The translations under genes and the position numbers were made by a program. This document shows positions 33,071 to 40,293 of a stretch of 64,000 bases of DNA, piece by piece (within the stretch, counting starts at the first letter, position 1; the number at the start of each line of letters is the position of its first letter). The stretch is taken from NCBI RefSeq assembly GCF_000425365.1, contig NZ_AUDH01000003.1, positions 62,001-126,000 of the forward strand, read 5' to 3'. The notes below the pieces were generated by a model. It ran no database searches and was not told the DNA's origin. It saw only the letters and a list, made by a program, of their open reading frames with translations. This stretch comes from Rubritepida flocculans DSM 14296. Its GTDB lineage: Bacteria; Pseudomonadota; Alphaproteobacteria; Acetobacterales; Acetobacteraceae.

Positions 33071-34216
33071 TCAGGCCCTGGCGAGCAGCAGGCTGGTCAG
33101 CATCGGCGTGCGGGTGGGCAGGGGGCGGCTGTCGCGGAAGCCGGCCTCGCGCAGCATCGCCTGCAGCTCCTCCATCCGGCGCGGTCGGCCGCGCCCCATG
33201 GCGAGCAGGTAGAAGCCGAAATAGGCCTCGCCCACCGGCTCCGCGCCCGGCGTGCCGGACATGGGCTCGGCCAGCAGCAGCACCCCCCCGGGCGGCAGGG
33301 CGGCATGGACCCGGCGCAGCAGGGCGCGCGCCTCGGCGTCGTCGTGGTCGTGCACCACCCGCACGAGGGAGATCGCGTCCGCCCCGCGCGGAAGCCCCTC
33401 GCTGTGGAAGCTGCCGCCATGCACCTCGGCGCGCGCGGCGAGCCCCTCGCGGGCGAAGCGCGCGCGGGCGCGCTCGGCCACCGCCGGCAGGTCGAAGAGC
33501 ACCAGGCCGAGCGACGGGTGGCGCTTGCCGGCGGCGCAGAGGAAGGCGCCCTCGCCGCCGCCCACATCCATCAGCCGGCGATGGCGCGAGAGGTCGTAGG
33601 CGGCGAGGATTTCGGCCGCGATCATGGGCTGGGAGGCGGCCATGAGCGCGCTGTACTCCCCCACCGCGCCGGCCTCCAGCGCCTCCGCCTCCGCATGGCC
33701 CGCATAGGCCCAGTAGCGGGCGAGCCGCGTGCCGCCGCGCGGGTTGCGCAGCAGCGCCACGGGGGCGGCGAGGTCGGCGTAGAACAGCGCGTGGTGCTCC
33801 ACCATCGCGGCCACGCCCGGGTTGTCCACCAGCGCCGCGCCGAGCGCGCCGAGGCCGTAGCGCCCGCCGCTGCGCGGCGCGACGAGCTTCAGCGCCGCCG
33901 CCGCCTCCATCAGCCGGATCGTCGCGTCGGTGGAGAGGGAAAGCCGCTGCGCGAGCCAGGGAACCGGCCGCGGCCCCTCGCGCAGCGCCTCGAAGACGCC
34001 CAGCCGCACCGCGGCGGCGAGGATCTGCGAATAGACGAAGCCCGCATTGAGGTCGAACAGCGCCCGCGCCCGGCGCCGCGCGAGCGGCCGGGTGAGCGGG
34101 AAACGCGCCGCCCAGTCGCGGAAGCGCGGATCGGCCACCATCCGGTCGCGGAAGGCGAGGAAACGCTCCTTCAGCGAGGGGGCGGGCGGCGGGACATCGG
34201 CCACGCGGTCGCTCAT
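33071..34216 (-). CDS. crtF: Demethylspheroidene O-methyltransferase (hydroxyneurosporene methyltransferase)
   Basis: S-adenosylmethionine-dependent enzyme of 381 residues that methylates the tertiary 1-hydroxyl made by CrtC in the spheroidene/spirilloxanthin pathway. An N-terminal winged-helix dimerisation part (FDLNAGFVYSQILAAAVRLGVFEAL) is followed by the SAM motif LMDVGGGEGAFL, LFDLPAV, and the catalytic region SLVRVVHDHDD with His. It diverges from crtC over a gap holding a perfect PpsR/CrtJ palindrome, which supports assignment to photosynthesis rather than to generic small-molecule O-methylation. Confidence 0.88.
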   Translation of the reverse strand: MSDRVADVPPPAPSLKERFLAFRDRMVADPRFRDWAARFPLTRPLARRRARALFDLNAGFVYSQILAAAVRLGVFEALREGPRPVPWLAQRLSLSTDATIRLMEAAAALKLVAPRSGGRYGLGALGAALVDNPGVAAMVEHHALFYADLAAPVALLRNPRGGTRLARYWAYAGHAEAEALEAGAVGEYSALMAASQPMIAAEILAAYDLSRHRRLMDVGGGEGAFLCAAGKRHPSLGLVLFDLPAVAERARARFAREGLAARAEVHGGSFHSEGLPRGADAISLVRVVHDHDDAEARALLRRVHAALPPGGVLLLAEPMSGTPGAEPVGEAYFGFYLLAMGRGRPRRMEELQAMLREAGFRDSRPLPTRTPMLTSLLLARA

Positions 34217-34273
34217 GCGGCTCTCCACAACGGGCGCGAGCCTAGACCAGTCACGAGGCCAAGCCCAGATGAA

Positions 34274-34291
34274 TGTCAGAATGGATTGACA
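34274..34291. promoter_or_regulatory. PpsR/CrtJ operator between crtF and crtC
   Basis: TGTCAGAATGGATTGACA is a perfect TGT-N12-ACA element with TGTCA/TGACA arms. On the plus strand its right arm includes a consensus -35 TTGACA (34286-34291) oriented towards crtC; no good -10 is seen. PpsR/CrtJ represses photosynthesis promoters by binding such palindromes in oxygen (family knowledge). One site placed here could control both divergent genes. Confidence 0.75.
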
Positions 34292-34392
34292 GTGAGAGCC
34301 GGTCCGGGCGTCACTCCGCGCATGGGACGCGCGATCACCCGGCAGGCGCCGGCCGGTTTCCGGGGCCACGCGGCGGCGTCCGGGGGGCGGCG

Positions 34393-35322
34393 ATGAGGGG
34401 CTGGGAGTTCGACAGGCCGGTGCCGGAGCGCGGCTATGCCTGGTGGTATGTGGACGCGCTCTCGGAGGACGGAACGCAGGGCATCACGCTGATCGCCTTC
34501 ATCGGCACGGTGTTCTCGCCCTGGTATGCCCTGGCCCGTCGCGGCGGCGGGGGCGATCCGCACAACCACTGCTGCCTGAACGTCGCGCTCTACGGCCGGC
34601 CGCGCCGCTGGGCGATGACCGACCGCCGCCGCGGCGCCCTCGCCCGCGGCGCGGATTTCCTGCAGATCGGCCCATCGCGCCTCGACTGGGACGGCGAGGC
34701 GCTGACCATCCGCATCCAGGAGGTGACGGCGCCCATCCCCTCGCGCCTCTCGGGCGTGGTGCGGCTGCGGCCGCGCGCGCTCAGCACGCGCCGGTTCGAG
34801 CTCGACCGCGCGGGCCGGCACCTGTGGCACCCCATCGCCGCGCGCGCGCGCGTCGAGGTGGCGCTGGAGAACCCGGCGCTGCGCTGGTCGGGCCCCGCCT
34901 ATTTCGACTGGAACGCGGGGGCGGCGCCGCTCGAGCAGGATTTCCGGGAGTGGGACTGGTGCCGCGCGCCGATGGCCGACCGCACCGCCATCCTCTACCA
35001 CGCCGAGCGGCGCGACGGATCGAGCCAGAGCCTCGCGCTGCGCGTGGACGAGGACGGCGCGGTGGGCGCCTTCCCGCCGCCGCCGCCGGTGAGCCTGCCG
35101 CGCACGCTGTGGCGCATCCGCCGCCCCACCCGTTCGGAGGACGGCCATGCGCGGGTGCTGCGCACGCTGGAGGACACGCCCTTCTACGCGCGCTCCGTCA
35201 TCGAGACCCGGCTGCTGGGCGAGCGCGCGACGGCGGTGCACGAGAGCCTCGACCTCGACCGCTTCGCCCACCCCTCCATGTACGCGATGCTGCCCTTCAA
35301 GGTGCCGCGGGCGCTAGGCTGA
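34393..35322 (+). CDS. crtC: Carotenoid 1,2-hydratase (hydroxyneurosporene synthase)
   Basis: Adds water across the C-1,2 double bond of acyclic carotenoids, the first step towards spheroidene or spirilloxanthin; 309 residues. Family hallmarks are YAWWYVDALSEDGTQGITLIAFIGTVFSPWY, HNHCCLNVALYG, and the SGPAYFDWNAG...EQDFREWDW block. ATG 34393 is the likely start; an in-frame GTG/ATG further up would add about 40 low-complexity residues through the operator. Its last 9 bases overlap the end of the convergent ATP-grasp gene. Confidence 0.93.
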   Translation: MRGWEFDRPVPERGYAWWYVDALSEDGTQGITLIAFIGTVFSPWYALARRGGGGDPHNHCCLNVALYGRPRRWAMTDRRRGALARGADFLQIGPSRLDWDGEALTIRIQEVTAPIPSRLSGVVRLRPRALSTRRFELDRAGRHLWHPIAARARVEVALENPALRWSGPAYFDWNAGAAPLEQDFREWDWCRAPMADRTAILYHAERRDGSSQSLALRVDEDGAVGAFPPPPPVSLPRTLWRIRRPTRSEDGHARVLRTLEDTPFYARSVIETRLLGERATAVHESLDLDRFAHPSMYAMLPFKVPRALG

Positions 35323-36453
35323 GGGCGGGCGCTCGCCCTCGTACCAGTCGAGGTCGAGGGTCGCGACCTCGCCGAAGGGCCGGCGCCGCTGCAGCGCGAG
35401 GCGCAGGATGGGCCAGGTGGTCCAGGTCATGGTCAGGAAGGGCAGCGGGTCGCGCCAGGACCAGGTGACGTCGCGCGTGCCGAGCAGGGTGCGCAGCGTG
35501 GCGAGATAGCCGCGTCGGAACATCACGCCCGAGAGCGCGGTGAGCACCGAGTAGAACTGCTGCAGCCGCGCCTCCTCGCGCGGAGCCGCCGGGATCCCCT
35601 CCAGGATGGCGGGCGCGATGGCCTCGGTGCGCAGGAAATGCACGCCGCTCGTCGCGCGCGGATTGCACTCGATGCCCCAGGGTTCGCCCGCCTCGTCCAC
35701 CATCAGGTCGAAGGAGATGAAGCCGGTATGGCCCGAGGCGGCGACGAAGCGCGCGATCCACTCCTCGATGCGCGGCGCGTCCGTCACCCGCTCGAAGACG
35801 GTGGCGACGGAGCCTGCGAACATCACGCCCCGGTAGATGGCGTTGGCGACCAGCCGGCCCTCCTGCGCGATCCCGCAGGAGGAATGCACGCGCCCCGGCA
35901 CGAAGGCCTGCACCACATGCGGGGCGGGCTCGGCGGGCAGGGGCGCGCCGCGCCGGACAAGGCGGAAGCCCCGCCCGCCGCAGGAATGCACGGGCTTCAC
36001 CACCACATCCTGCCGCGCCGCGAGGGCGGCCGCCTCCTCCGTGCCGAGCGGATGGGTTTCCGGCACGCGCACCCCGTAGGCCGCGCAGCGCCGGGCGAAG
36101 GCGAGCTTGTCGTGCAGCGGCAGCAGGCGCTCGGGCGGGGGCGCGAACAGGCGCACCCCGGGGGGCAGGCGGCCGTGCAGCGCCGCCACATGCATCGTCT
36201 CCTCCGAGACGGGAAGCACGAGCCGCGCCTCCTCCTCGCGCACGACGCGCAGGAGATCATCGAGATAGGCCTGCTTCCCCGCGCTCGGCGGCCGCACCGC
36301 GACGGATTTCGCCACATGGCGCGAGGCCCCGGTGAGGTGCCGCGCGAAGGGCTCGGCCACCACCACGCGCCAGCCCGCGGCCGAGAAGCTGCGCGCGATG
36401 TCGAGCGCCTTGGGCAGCCGCCCGAGCGTAAGAAGGACGGTGGGCGCGCTCAT
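35314..36453 (-). CDS. ATP-grasp domain protein of unknown substrate
   Basis: ATP-grasp enzyme of 379 residues with a carbamoyl-phosphate synthase/carboxylate-amine ligase layout. A Rossmann-like pre-domain (MSAPTVLLTLGRLPKALDIARSF) precedes the ATP-binding strands VVVKPVHSCGGRGF and APHVVQAFVPG, and the Mg-binding pair in GFISFDLMVDE...WGIECNPRATSG. Such enzymes activate a carboxylate as acyl phosphate and join it to an amine, thiol or hydroxyl. The start overlaps the P450 stop by 4 bases (ATGA), so P450 and ligase are made together. It lies between crtC and crtD, so a carotenoid or bacteriochlorophyll-related substrate is an inference only. Confidence 0.8.
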   Translation of the reverse strand: MSAPTVLLTLGRLPKALDIARSFSAAGWRVVVAEPFARHLTGASRHVAKSVAVRPPSAGKQAYLDDLLRVVREEEARLVLPVSEETMHVAALHGRLPPGVRLFAPPPERLLPLHDKLAFARRCAAYGVRVPETHPLGTEEAAALAARQDVVVKPVHSCGGRGFRLVRRGAPLPAEPAPHVVQAFVPGRVHSSCGIAQEGRLVANAIYRGVMFAGSVATVFERVTDAPRIEEWIARFVAASGHTGFISFDLMVDEAGEPWGIECNPRATSGVHFLRTEAIAPAILEGIPAAPREEARLQQFYSVLTALSGVMFRRGYLATLRTLLGTRDVTWSWRDPLPFLTMTWTTWPILRLALQRRRPFGEVATLDLDWYEGERPPSA

Positions 36454-37850
36454 CCGCCCGCGCGCGAGACCATGACCATCACCTGCTCGGTGGGCCTCGT
36501 GGTGAGGCGCGCGGCGGGGCGAACGCGGCCGGGCTCCAGCACGCGGAAGTCGAAGCGGCGGAACAGCCGCGCGATGAGCAGGATGGCCTCGGTGGTGGCG
36601 AAGGCGGCGCCGGCGCAGACGCGCGGGCCCAGGCCGAAGGGGATGTAGGCGCCGGGCGTGATCTCGCCCTCGCGCTCGGGCAGGAAGCGGTCGGCGTCGA
36701 AGAGGTGCGGATCGCGCCAGTAGCGCTGGTGGCGGTGCAGCACCCAGGGCGCGACCATGACCAGCGCGCCGCGCTTCACCTTGAAGTCGCCGATCGTGGT
36801 CGCCTCCAGCGCCACGCGCGGCAGGAAGGTGATGGGCGGATAGAGGCGCAGCGTCTCGCGGAAGAGGTTGCGCGCGAAAACGAGGCGCCTGGTGTGCTCG
36901 AACTCCACCGGGCCGTCGCCGCACACCTCGCGCAGCTCCGCGCGCAGCCGCGCCACCAGGGCGGGGCGGGTGGCGAGGAGGAAGAACACCCAGGTCAGCG
37001 CGCTCGCGCTCGTCTCGTGCCCGGCGAGGAAGAGCACGCCGAGCTGGTCGATCAGCTCCTCGCGCGAGAAGGCCTCGCCCGTCTGCGGATCGCGCGCGGC
37101 GATGACGGCGCTCGCGATGTCGTCGAAGCGCCCGGCCTGCGGGCCGGCATGGGTGTCGAGCAGCTCGGCGAGGTGATGGCGGATGGTGCGGCAGGCTTCC
37201 AGCACTTCGGGCCGCTGCGGGGCGTTGCGCCAGGCCTCGTCGAAGATGAGGCGGCGGATTTCCACCTGCGCCACGCTGCGCTCGAAGAGGGTGAAGGCGT
37301 CGAACACGTCCCGCGCCGCCTGGTGGCGCAGGCTGGTGGAGAAGACGGTGCGGCAGATGATGTCGGCCGTCAGATGGCTCATCGTGAGGTCGAGCGAGAC
37401 GGGGCGGCGCCGGGCGGCCTCCTCCTCCAGCGCCTCCTCCGCCGCCTCGCAGCCCGCGACCATGGCGGGGAAGGCGTTGGTCACGCGCATCATGGTCAGC
37501 GAGGGGTCGATCATCCGGCGCTGCCGCTTCCAGGTGGCGCCGGAGGAGACGAAGATCGAATCGCCGATCAGCGGATCGAGCGCCTCCACCATCAGGTCGC
37601 TCTTGGGGAAGATGCCCTCCGGGTCGGAGAGCACGCGCCGCACCTGGTCGGGGCGGTTCACGATGAGGATCTGCCGGCGCGACCAGCCCAGATGCCCCAC
37701 CTCGACCCGATAGGCGGCGGCCGGCAGCAGGGAGAGCAGGTCACCATCGCCCCGCAGCATCACCCGCAGCAGCGAGACGAGGGCGGAGAGCGAGGTGGGC
37801 TTGGGCGGGGTGAAGGTCTCGGGCCGCGGCGGCGGCGCCATCATGTTCAT
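36450..37850 (-). CDS. Cytochrome P450 in the photosynthesis gene cluster
   Basis: Complete P450, 466 residues from the MNMM start (a Met 10 codons earlier is the alternative). I-helix oxygen groove FLAGHETSASALTW, K-helix FRETLRLYPP (E-x-x-R), and heme loop FGLGPRVCAGAAFA with the thiolate Cys near residue 412. No membrane anchor. The R-V-C-A-G heme loop, the CYP102/CYP175-like I helix and the length suggest fatty-acid or carotenoid hydroxylases rather than the camphor type; this is impression, not proof. It is operonic with the ATP-grasp gene. A partial PpsR operator lies just upstream. A redox partner is not in the window. Confidence 0.87.
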   Translation of the reverse strand: MNMMAPPPRPETFTPPKPTSLSALVSLLRVMLRGDGDLLSLLPAAAYRVEVGHLGWSRRQILIVNRPDQVRRVLSDPEGIFPKSDLMVEALDPLIGDSIFVSSGATWKRQRRMIDPSLTMMRVTNAFPAMVAGCEAAEEALEEEAARRRPVSLDLTMSHLTADIICRTVFSTSLRHQAARDVFDAFTLFERSVAQVEIRRLIFDEAWRNAPQRPEVLEACRTIRHHLAELLDTHAGPQAGRFDDIASAVIAARDPQTGEAFSREELIDQLGVLFLAGHETSASALTWVFFLLATRPALVARLRAELREVCGDGPVEFEHTRRLVFARNLFRETLRLYPPITFLPRVALEATTIGDFKVKRGALVMVAPWVLHRHQRYWRDPHLFDADRFLPEREGEITPGAYIPFGLGPRVCAGAAFATTEAILLIARLFRRFDFRVLEPGRVRPAARLTTRPTEQVMVMVSRAGG

Positions 37851-37902
37851 GGGGCTTACCCGTCGAGAAGGCGGGTGCATTCGGCGGCGTGACGGCGTAG
37901 TG

Positions 37903-37920
37903 TGTCAAGCAAGATTGTCG
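37903..37920. promoter_or_regulatory. Degenerate PpsR-like site between P450 and a membrane protein gene
   Basis: TGTCAAGCAAGATTGTCG shares its first ten bases, TGTCAAGCAA, with the strict operator upstream of bchC, but the second half is TCG instead of ACA. On the minus strand it supplies a TTGACA (37908-37903) facing the P450 gene. This makes the later P450 start at 37850 more likely, because the Met at 37880 would fall within the core promoter. Confidence 0.4.
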
Positions 37921-37943
37921 CCCCCGCTGTCCGAGGCCCGCGC

Positions 37944-38705
37944 ATGGACCTGAGCAAGCTGCTCGACCTCGCCGAACTGGACCTGTTCCACACGCTGGTC
38001 CTGCTGCACATCTTCACGGGGGCCACGGGGGCCATCGCCTTCTGGGTGCCCGTGATCGGCCGCAAGGGCGGGGCGAACCACAAGCTCTGGGGCCTGGTGT
38101 TCAACACCTGCCTGCTCGTCACCGGGCTGCTGGCGCTGGGGATGAGCCTGCTGACGCTGCGCGACCCCTTCGGCACGCACCCGCACCTCGTCGGTCGCTT
38201 CGAGGCGGAGTTCATCCGCGGCCTCTTCGGCTGGATGATGCTGCACAACGCCATCCTGACCGTGAACCTCGTCTGGTACGGCTGGCTGTGCGTGCGCAAC
38301 CGCCGCGACCATGCGGCGAACCGCACGCCGCTGAACCGCGCCCTGCAATGGCTTCTGCTCGCGGCCGCCATCGCCTGCGCGGCGGATGGCTGGCGGATCG
38401 GCCAGCCGCTGATGATCGGCATCGCCGTGGTGGGCGTGGCGACGGTGGCGACGAACTGGTGGTTCCTCTGGCGCGACAATCCCGGGCCGCTCGACTGGCT
38501 GAAGGAGCACATCAAGGCGCTCGTCGGCGCCGGGATCAGCGTCTACACGGCCTTCTTCGCCTTCGGCTCGGTGCGGATCATGCCGGTGCTGGCCCTGCAC
38601 CCGGTCACCTGGGCGATCCCGCTCGTCACCGGCATCGCGCTGATCGTCTGGCACCAGCGCAAGGTGACGCTCGGGCTGCGCGCGCGGCGCGCGGCCGCGG
38701 CCTGA
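37944..38705 (+). CDS. Multi-pass membrane protein of unknown function
   Basis: Hydrophobic protein of 253 residues with about seven predicted helices (for example FHTLVLLHIFTGATGAIAFWV, LWGLVFNTCLLVTGLLALGM, ALQWLLLAAAIACAADGW, WAIPLVTGIALIVW). The first helix has a LLHIFTGATG stretch with a His that recalls DUF2306-type membrane proteins, but I cannot assign it. It ends 7 bases before crtD on the same strand, so it is probably co-expressed with the carotenoid desaturase. ATG 37944 is chosen over a GTG at 37902, which would lie in the operator-like site. Confidence 0.7.
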   Translation: MDLSKLLDLAELDLFHTLVLLHIFTGATGAIAFWVPVIGRKGGANHKLWGLVFNTCLLVTGLLALGMSLLTLRDPFGTHPHLVGRFEAEFIRGLFGWMMLHNAILTVNLVWYGWLCVRNRRDHAANRTPLNRALQWLLLAAAIACAADGWRIGQPLMIGIAVVGVATVATNWWFLWRDNPGPLDWLKEHIKALVGAGISVYTAFFAFGSVRIMPVLALHPVTWAIPLVTGIALIVWHQRKVTLGLRARRAAAA

Positions 38706-38712
38706 GGGCGAT

Positions 38713-40293
38713 ATGCGCGTCGCCGTCATCGGCGCGGGGGTGGGCGGGCTCGCCGCGGCGGCCGACCTCGCCCGGCGCGGCTGCGAGGTGACGGTGTTCG
38801 AGGCCGCCGCCGCCCCAGGCGGAAAGATGCGGCAGATCGAGGTGGCGGGGCGCGGCGTGGATGCGGGGCCCACCGTCTTCACCATGCGCTGGATCTTCGA
38901 GGCGCTCTTCGCCGATGCGGGGCGGCGGCTCGAGGACCACCTGGACATGCTGCCCTCGGAGCTTCTGGCGCGGCATGCCTGGCGGGCGGGCGGGCGGCTC
39001 GACCTCTTCGCGGACATCGGGCGCTCGATGGAGGCGATCGCCGCCTTCGCCTCGCCGGAGGACGCGCGCGGCTATCGCGAGTTCTGCGCGCGCAGCGCCG
39101 CGATCTACCGCACGCTGGCCGGGCCCTTCATCGCCTCCGAGCGGCCCTCGCCGCTGGAACTCGTGCGGCGCGTGGGGGCGGGGAATCTCGGACAGTTCTG
39201 GCGCACCGCGCCGCTGCGCAGCCTCTGGGGCGCGCTCGGCGCGCATTTCCGCGACGTGCGGCTGCGCCAGCTCTTCGCGCGCTACGCCACCTATGTGGGC
39301 GCCTCGCCCTTCCTCGCGCCGGCCACGCTGATGCTCATCGCGCATGTGGAGCAGGACGGGGTGTGGCAGGTGCGCGGGGGCATGGCGGCGGTCGCGCGGG
39401 CGCTGCATGGGCTGGCCGAGGCGCAGGGCGCGCGGTTCCGTTTCGGGGCGCGCGTCGAGGAGGTCCTCGTCGATGGCGGGCGCGCGGCCGGGGTGCGGCT
39501 CGCGACGGGCGAGGTGCAGCGGGCGGAGGCCGTGCTGTTCAACGGCGACGCCTCGGCGCTCGGGCAGGGGCTGCTCGGCGCGGGCGCGCGGCGGGCCGCG
39601 CCGGAGACGCCGCGCGCGCGCCGCTCGCTCTCCGCCATCACCTGGTGCGTGAATGCGCCGACCGAGGGCTTCGCGCTGGCGCACCACAATGTCTTCTTCG
39701 CGGAGGACTACGCCGAGGAGTTCGACGCGATCTTCCGCCGCCGGAGCCTGTGCGCCGCGCCCACCGTCTATGTCTGCGCGCAGGATCGCGGGCCCGCCGC
39801 CGAGGCGCCCGCGCCGGGTGGGGCGGAGCGGCTTCTGGTTCTCGTGAACGCGCCCGCGGAGGGCGATGCCCAGGCCCTCGACCTCGCGCGGCACGAGGCG
39901 GAGGCCTTCGCGCTGCTGGCGGCCTGCGGGCTGCATGTCGCGCGCGCGCCCGGGCGCATGGCGGCCACCACGCCCAAGGGTTTCCACGCGCTGTTTCCCG
40001 GCACGGGCGGGGCGCTCTACGGCCGCGCGAACCATGGGATGACGGGCAGCTTCGCGCGGCCCGGCGCCGCCTCGCGCCTGCCCGGGCTCTACCTCGCCGG
40101 AGGATCGGTGCATCCGGGCGCGGGCGTGCCGATGGCCGCGATGTCGGGCCGGCTGGCCGCCGCGCGGCTGCTGGAGGACCGCGCGGGCGAGCGGCGCGCA
40201 ATTGTCGGGCTGGGGCTTTCGCCAGCGGCCGCCGGCGTCACTGCCGATACGTCCCGCCCTCCGGCCGGTCGCATCAGACCCGCGCCGACGTGA
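38713..40293 (+). CDS. crtD: Carotenoid 3,4-desaturase (methoxyneurosporene dehydrogenase, CrtD-type)
   Basis: FAD-dependent desaturase of the CrtI/CrtD family, 526 residues, expected to introduce the C-3,4 double bonds after CrtC/CrtF action. Dinucleotide site AVIGAGVGGLAAAADLARRG. The C-terminal FAD signature LPGLYLAGGSVHPGAGVPMAAMSG is typical of CrtD. The substrate-side GPTVFTMRWIFEALF replaces the GPTIITAPYLL of CrtI, supporting CrtD over phytoene desaturase. The last 35 or so residues extend past the usual end and overlap the 3' end of crtI by 20 bases. Confidence 0.87.
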   Translation: MRVAVIGAGVGGLAAAADLARRGCEVTVFEAAAAPGGKMRQIEVAGRGVDAGPTVFTMRWIFEALFADAGRRLEDHLDMLPSELLARHAWRAGGRLDLFADIGRSMEAIAAFASPEDARGYREFCARSAAIYRTLAGPFIASERPSPLELVRRVGAGNLGQFWRTAPLRSLWGALGAHFRDVRLRQLFARYATYVGASPFLAPATLMLIAHVEQDGVWQVRGGMAAVARALHGLAEAQGARFRFGARVEEVLVDGGRAAGVRLATGEVQRAEAVLFNGDASALGQGLLGAGARRAAPETPRARRSLSAITWCVNAPTEGFALAHHNVFFAEDYAEEFDAIFRRRSLCAAPTVYVCAQDRGPAAEAPAPGGAERLLVLVNAPAEGDAQALDLARHEAEAFALLAACGLHVARAPGRMAATTPKGFHALFPGTGGALYGRANHGMTGSFARPGAASRLPGLYLAGGSVHPGAGVPMAAMSGRLAAARLLEDRAGERRAIVGLGLSPAAAGVTADTSRPPAGRIRPAPT

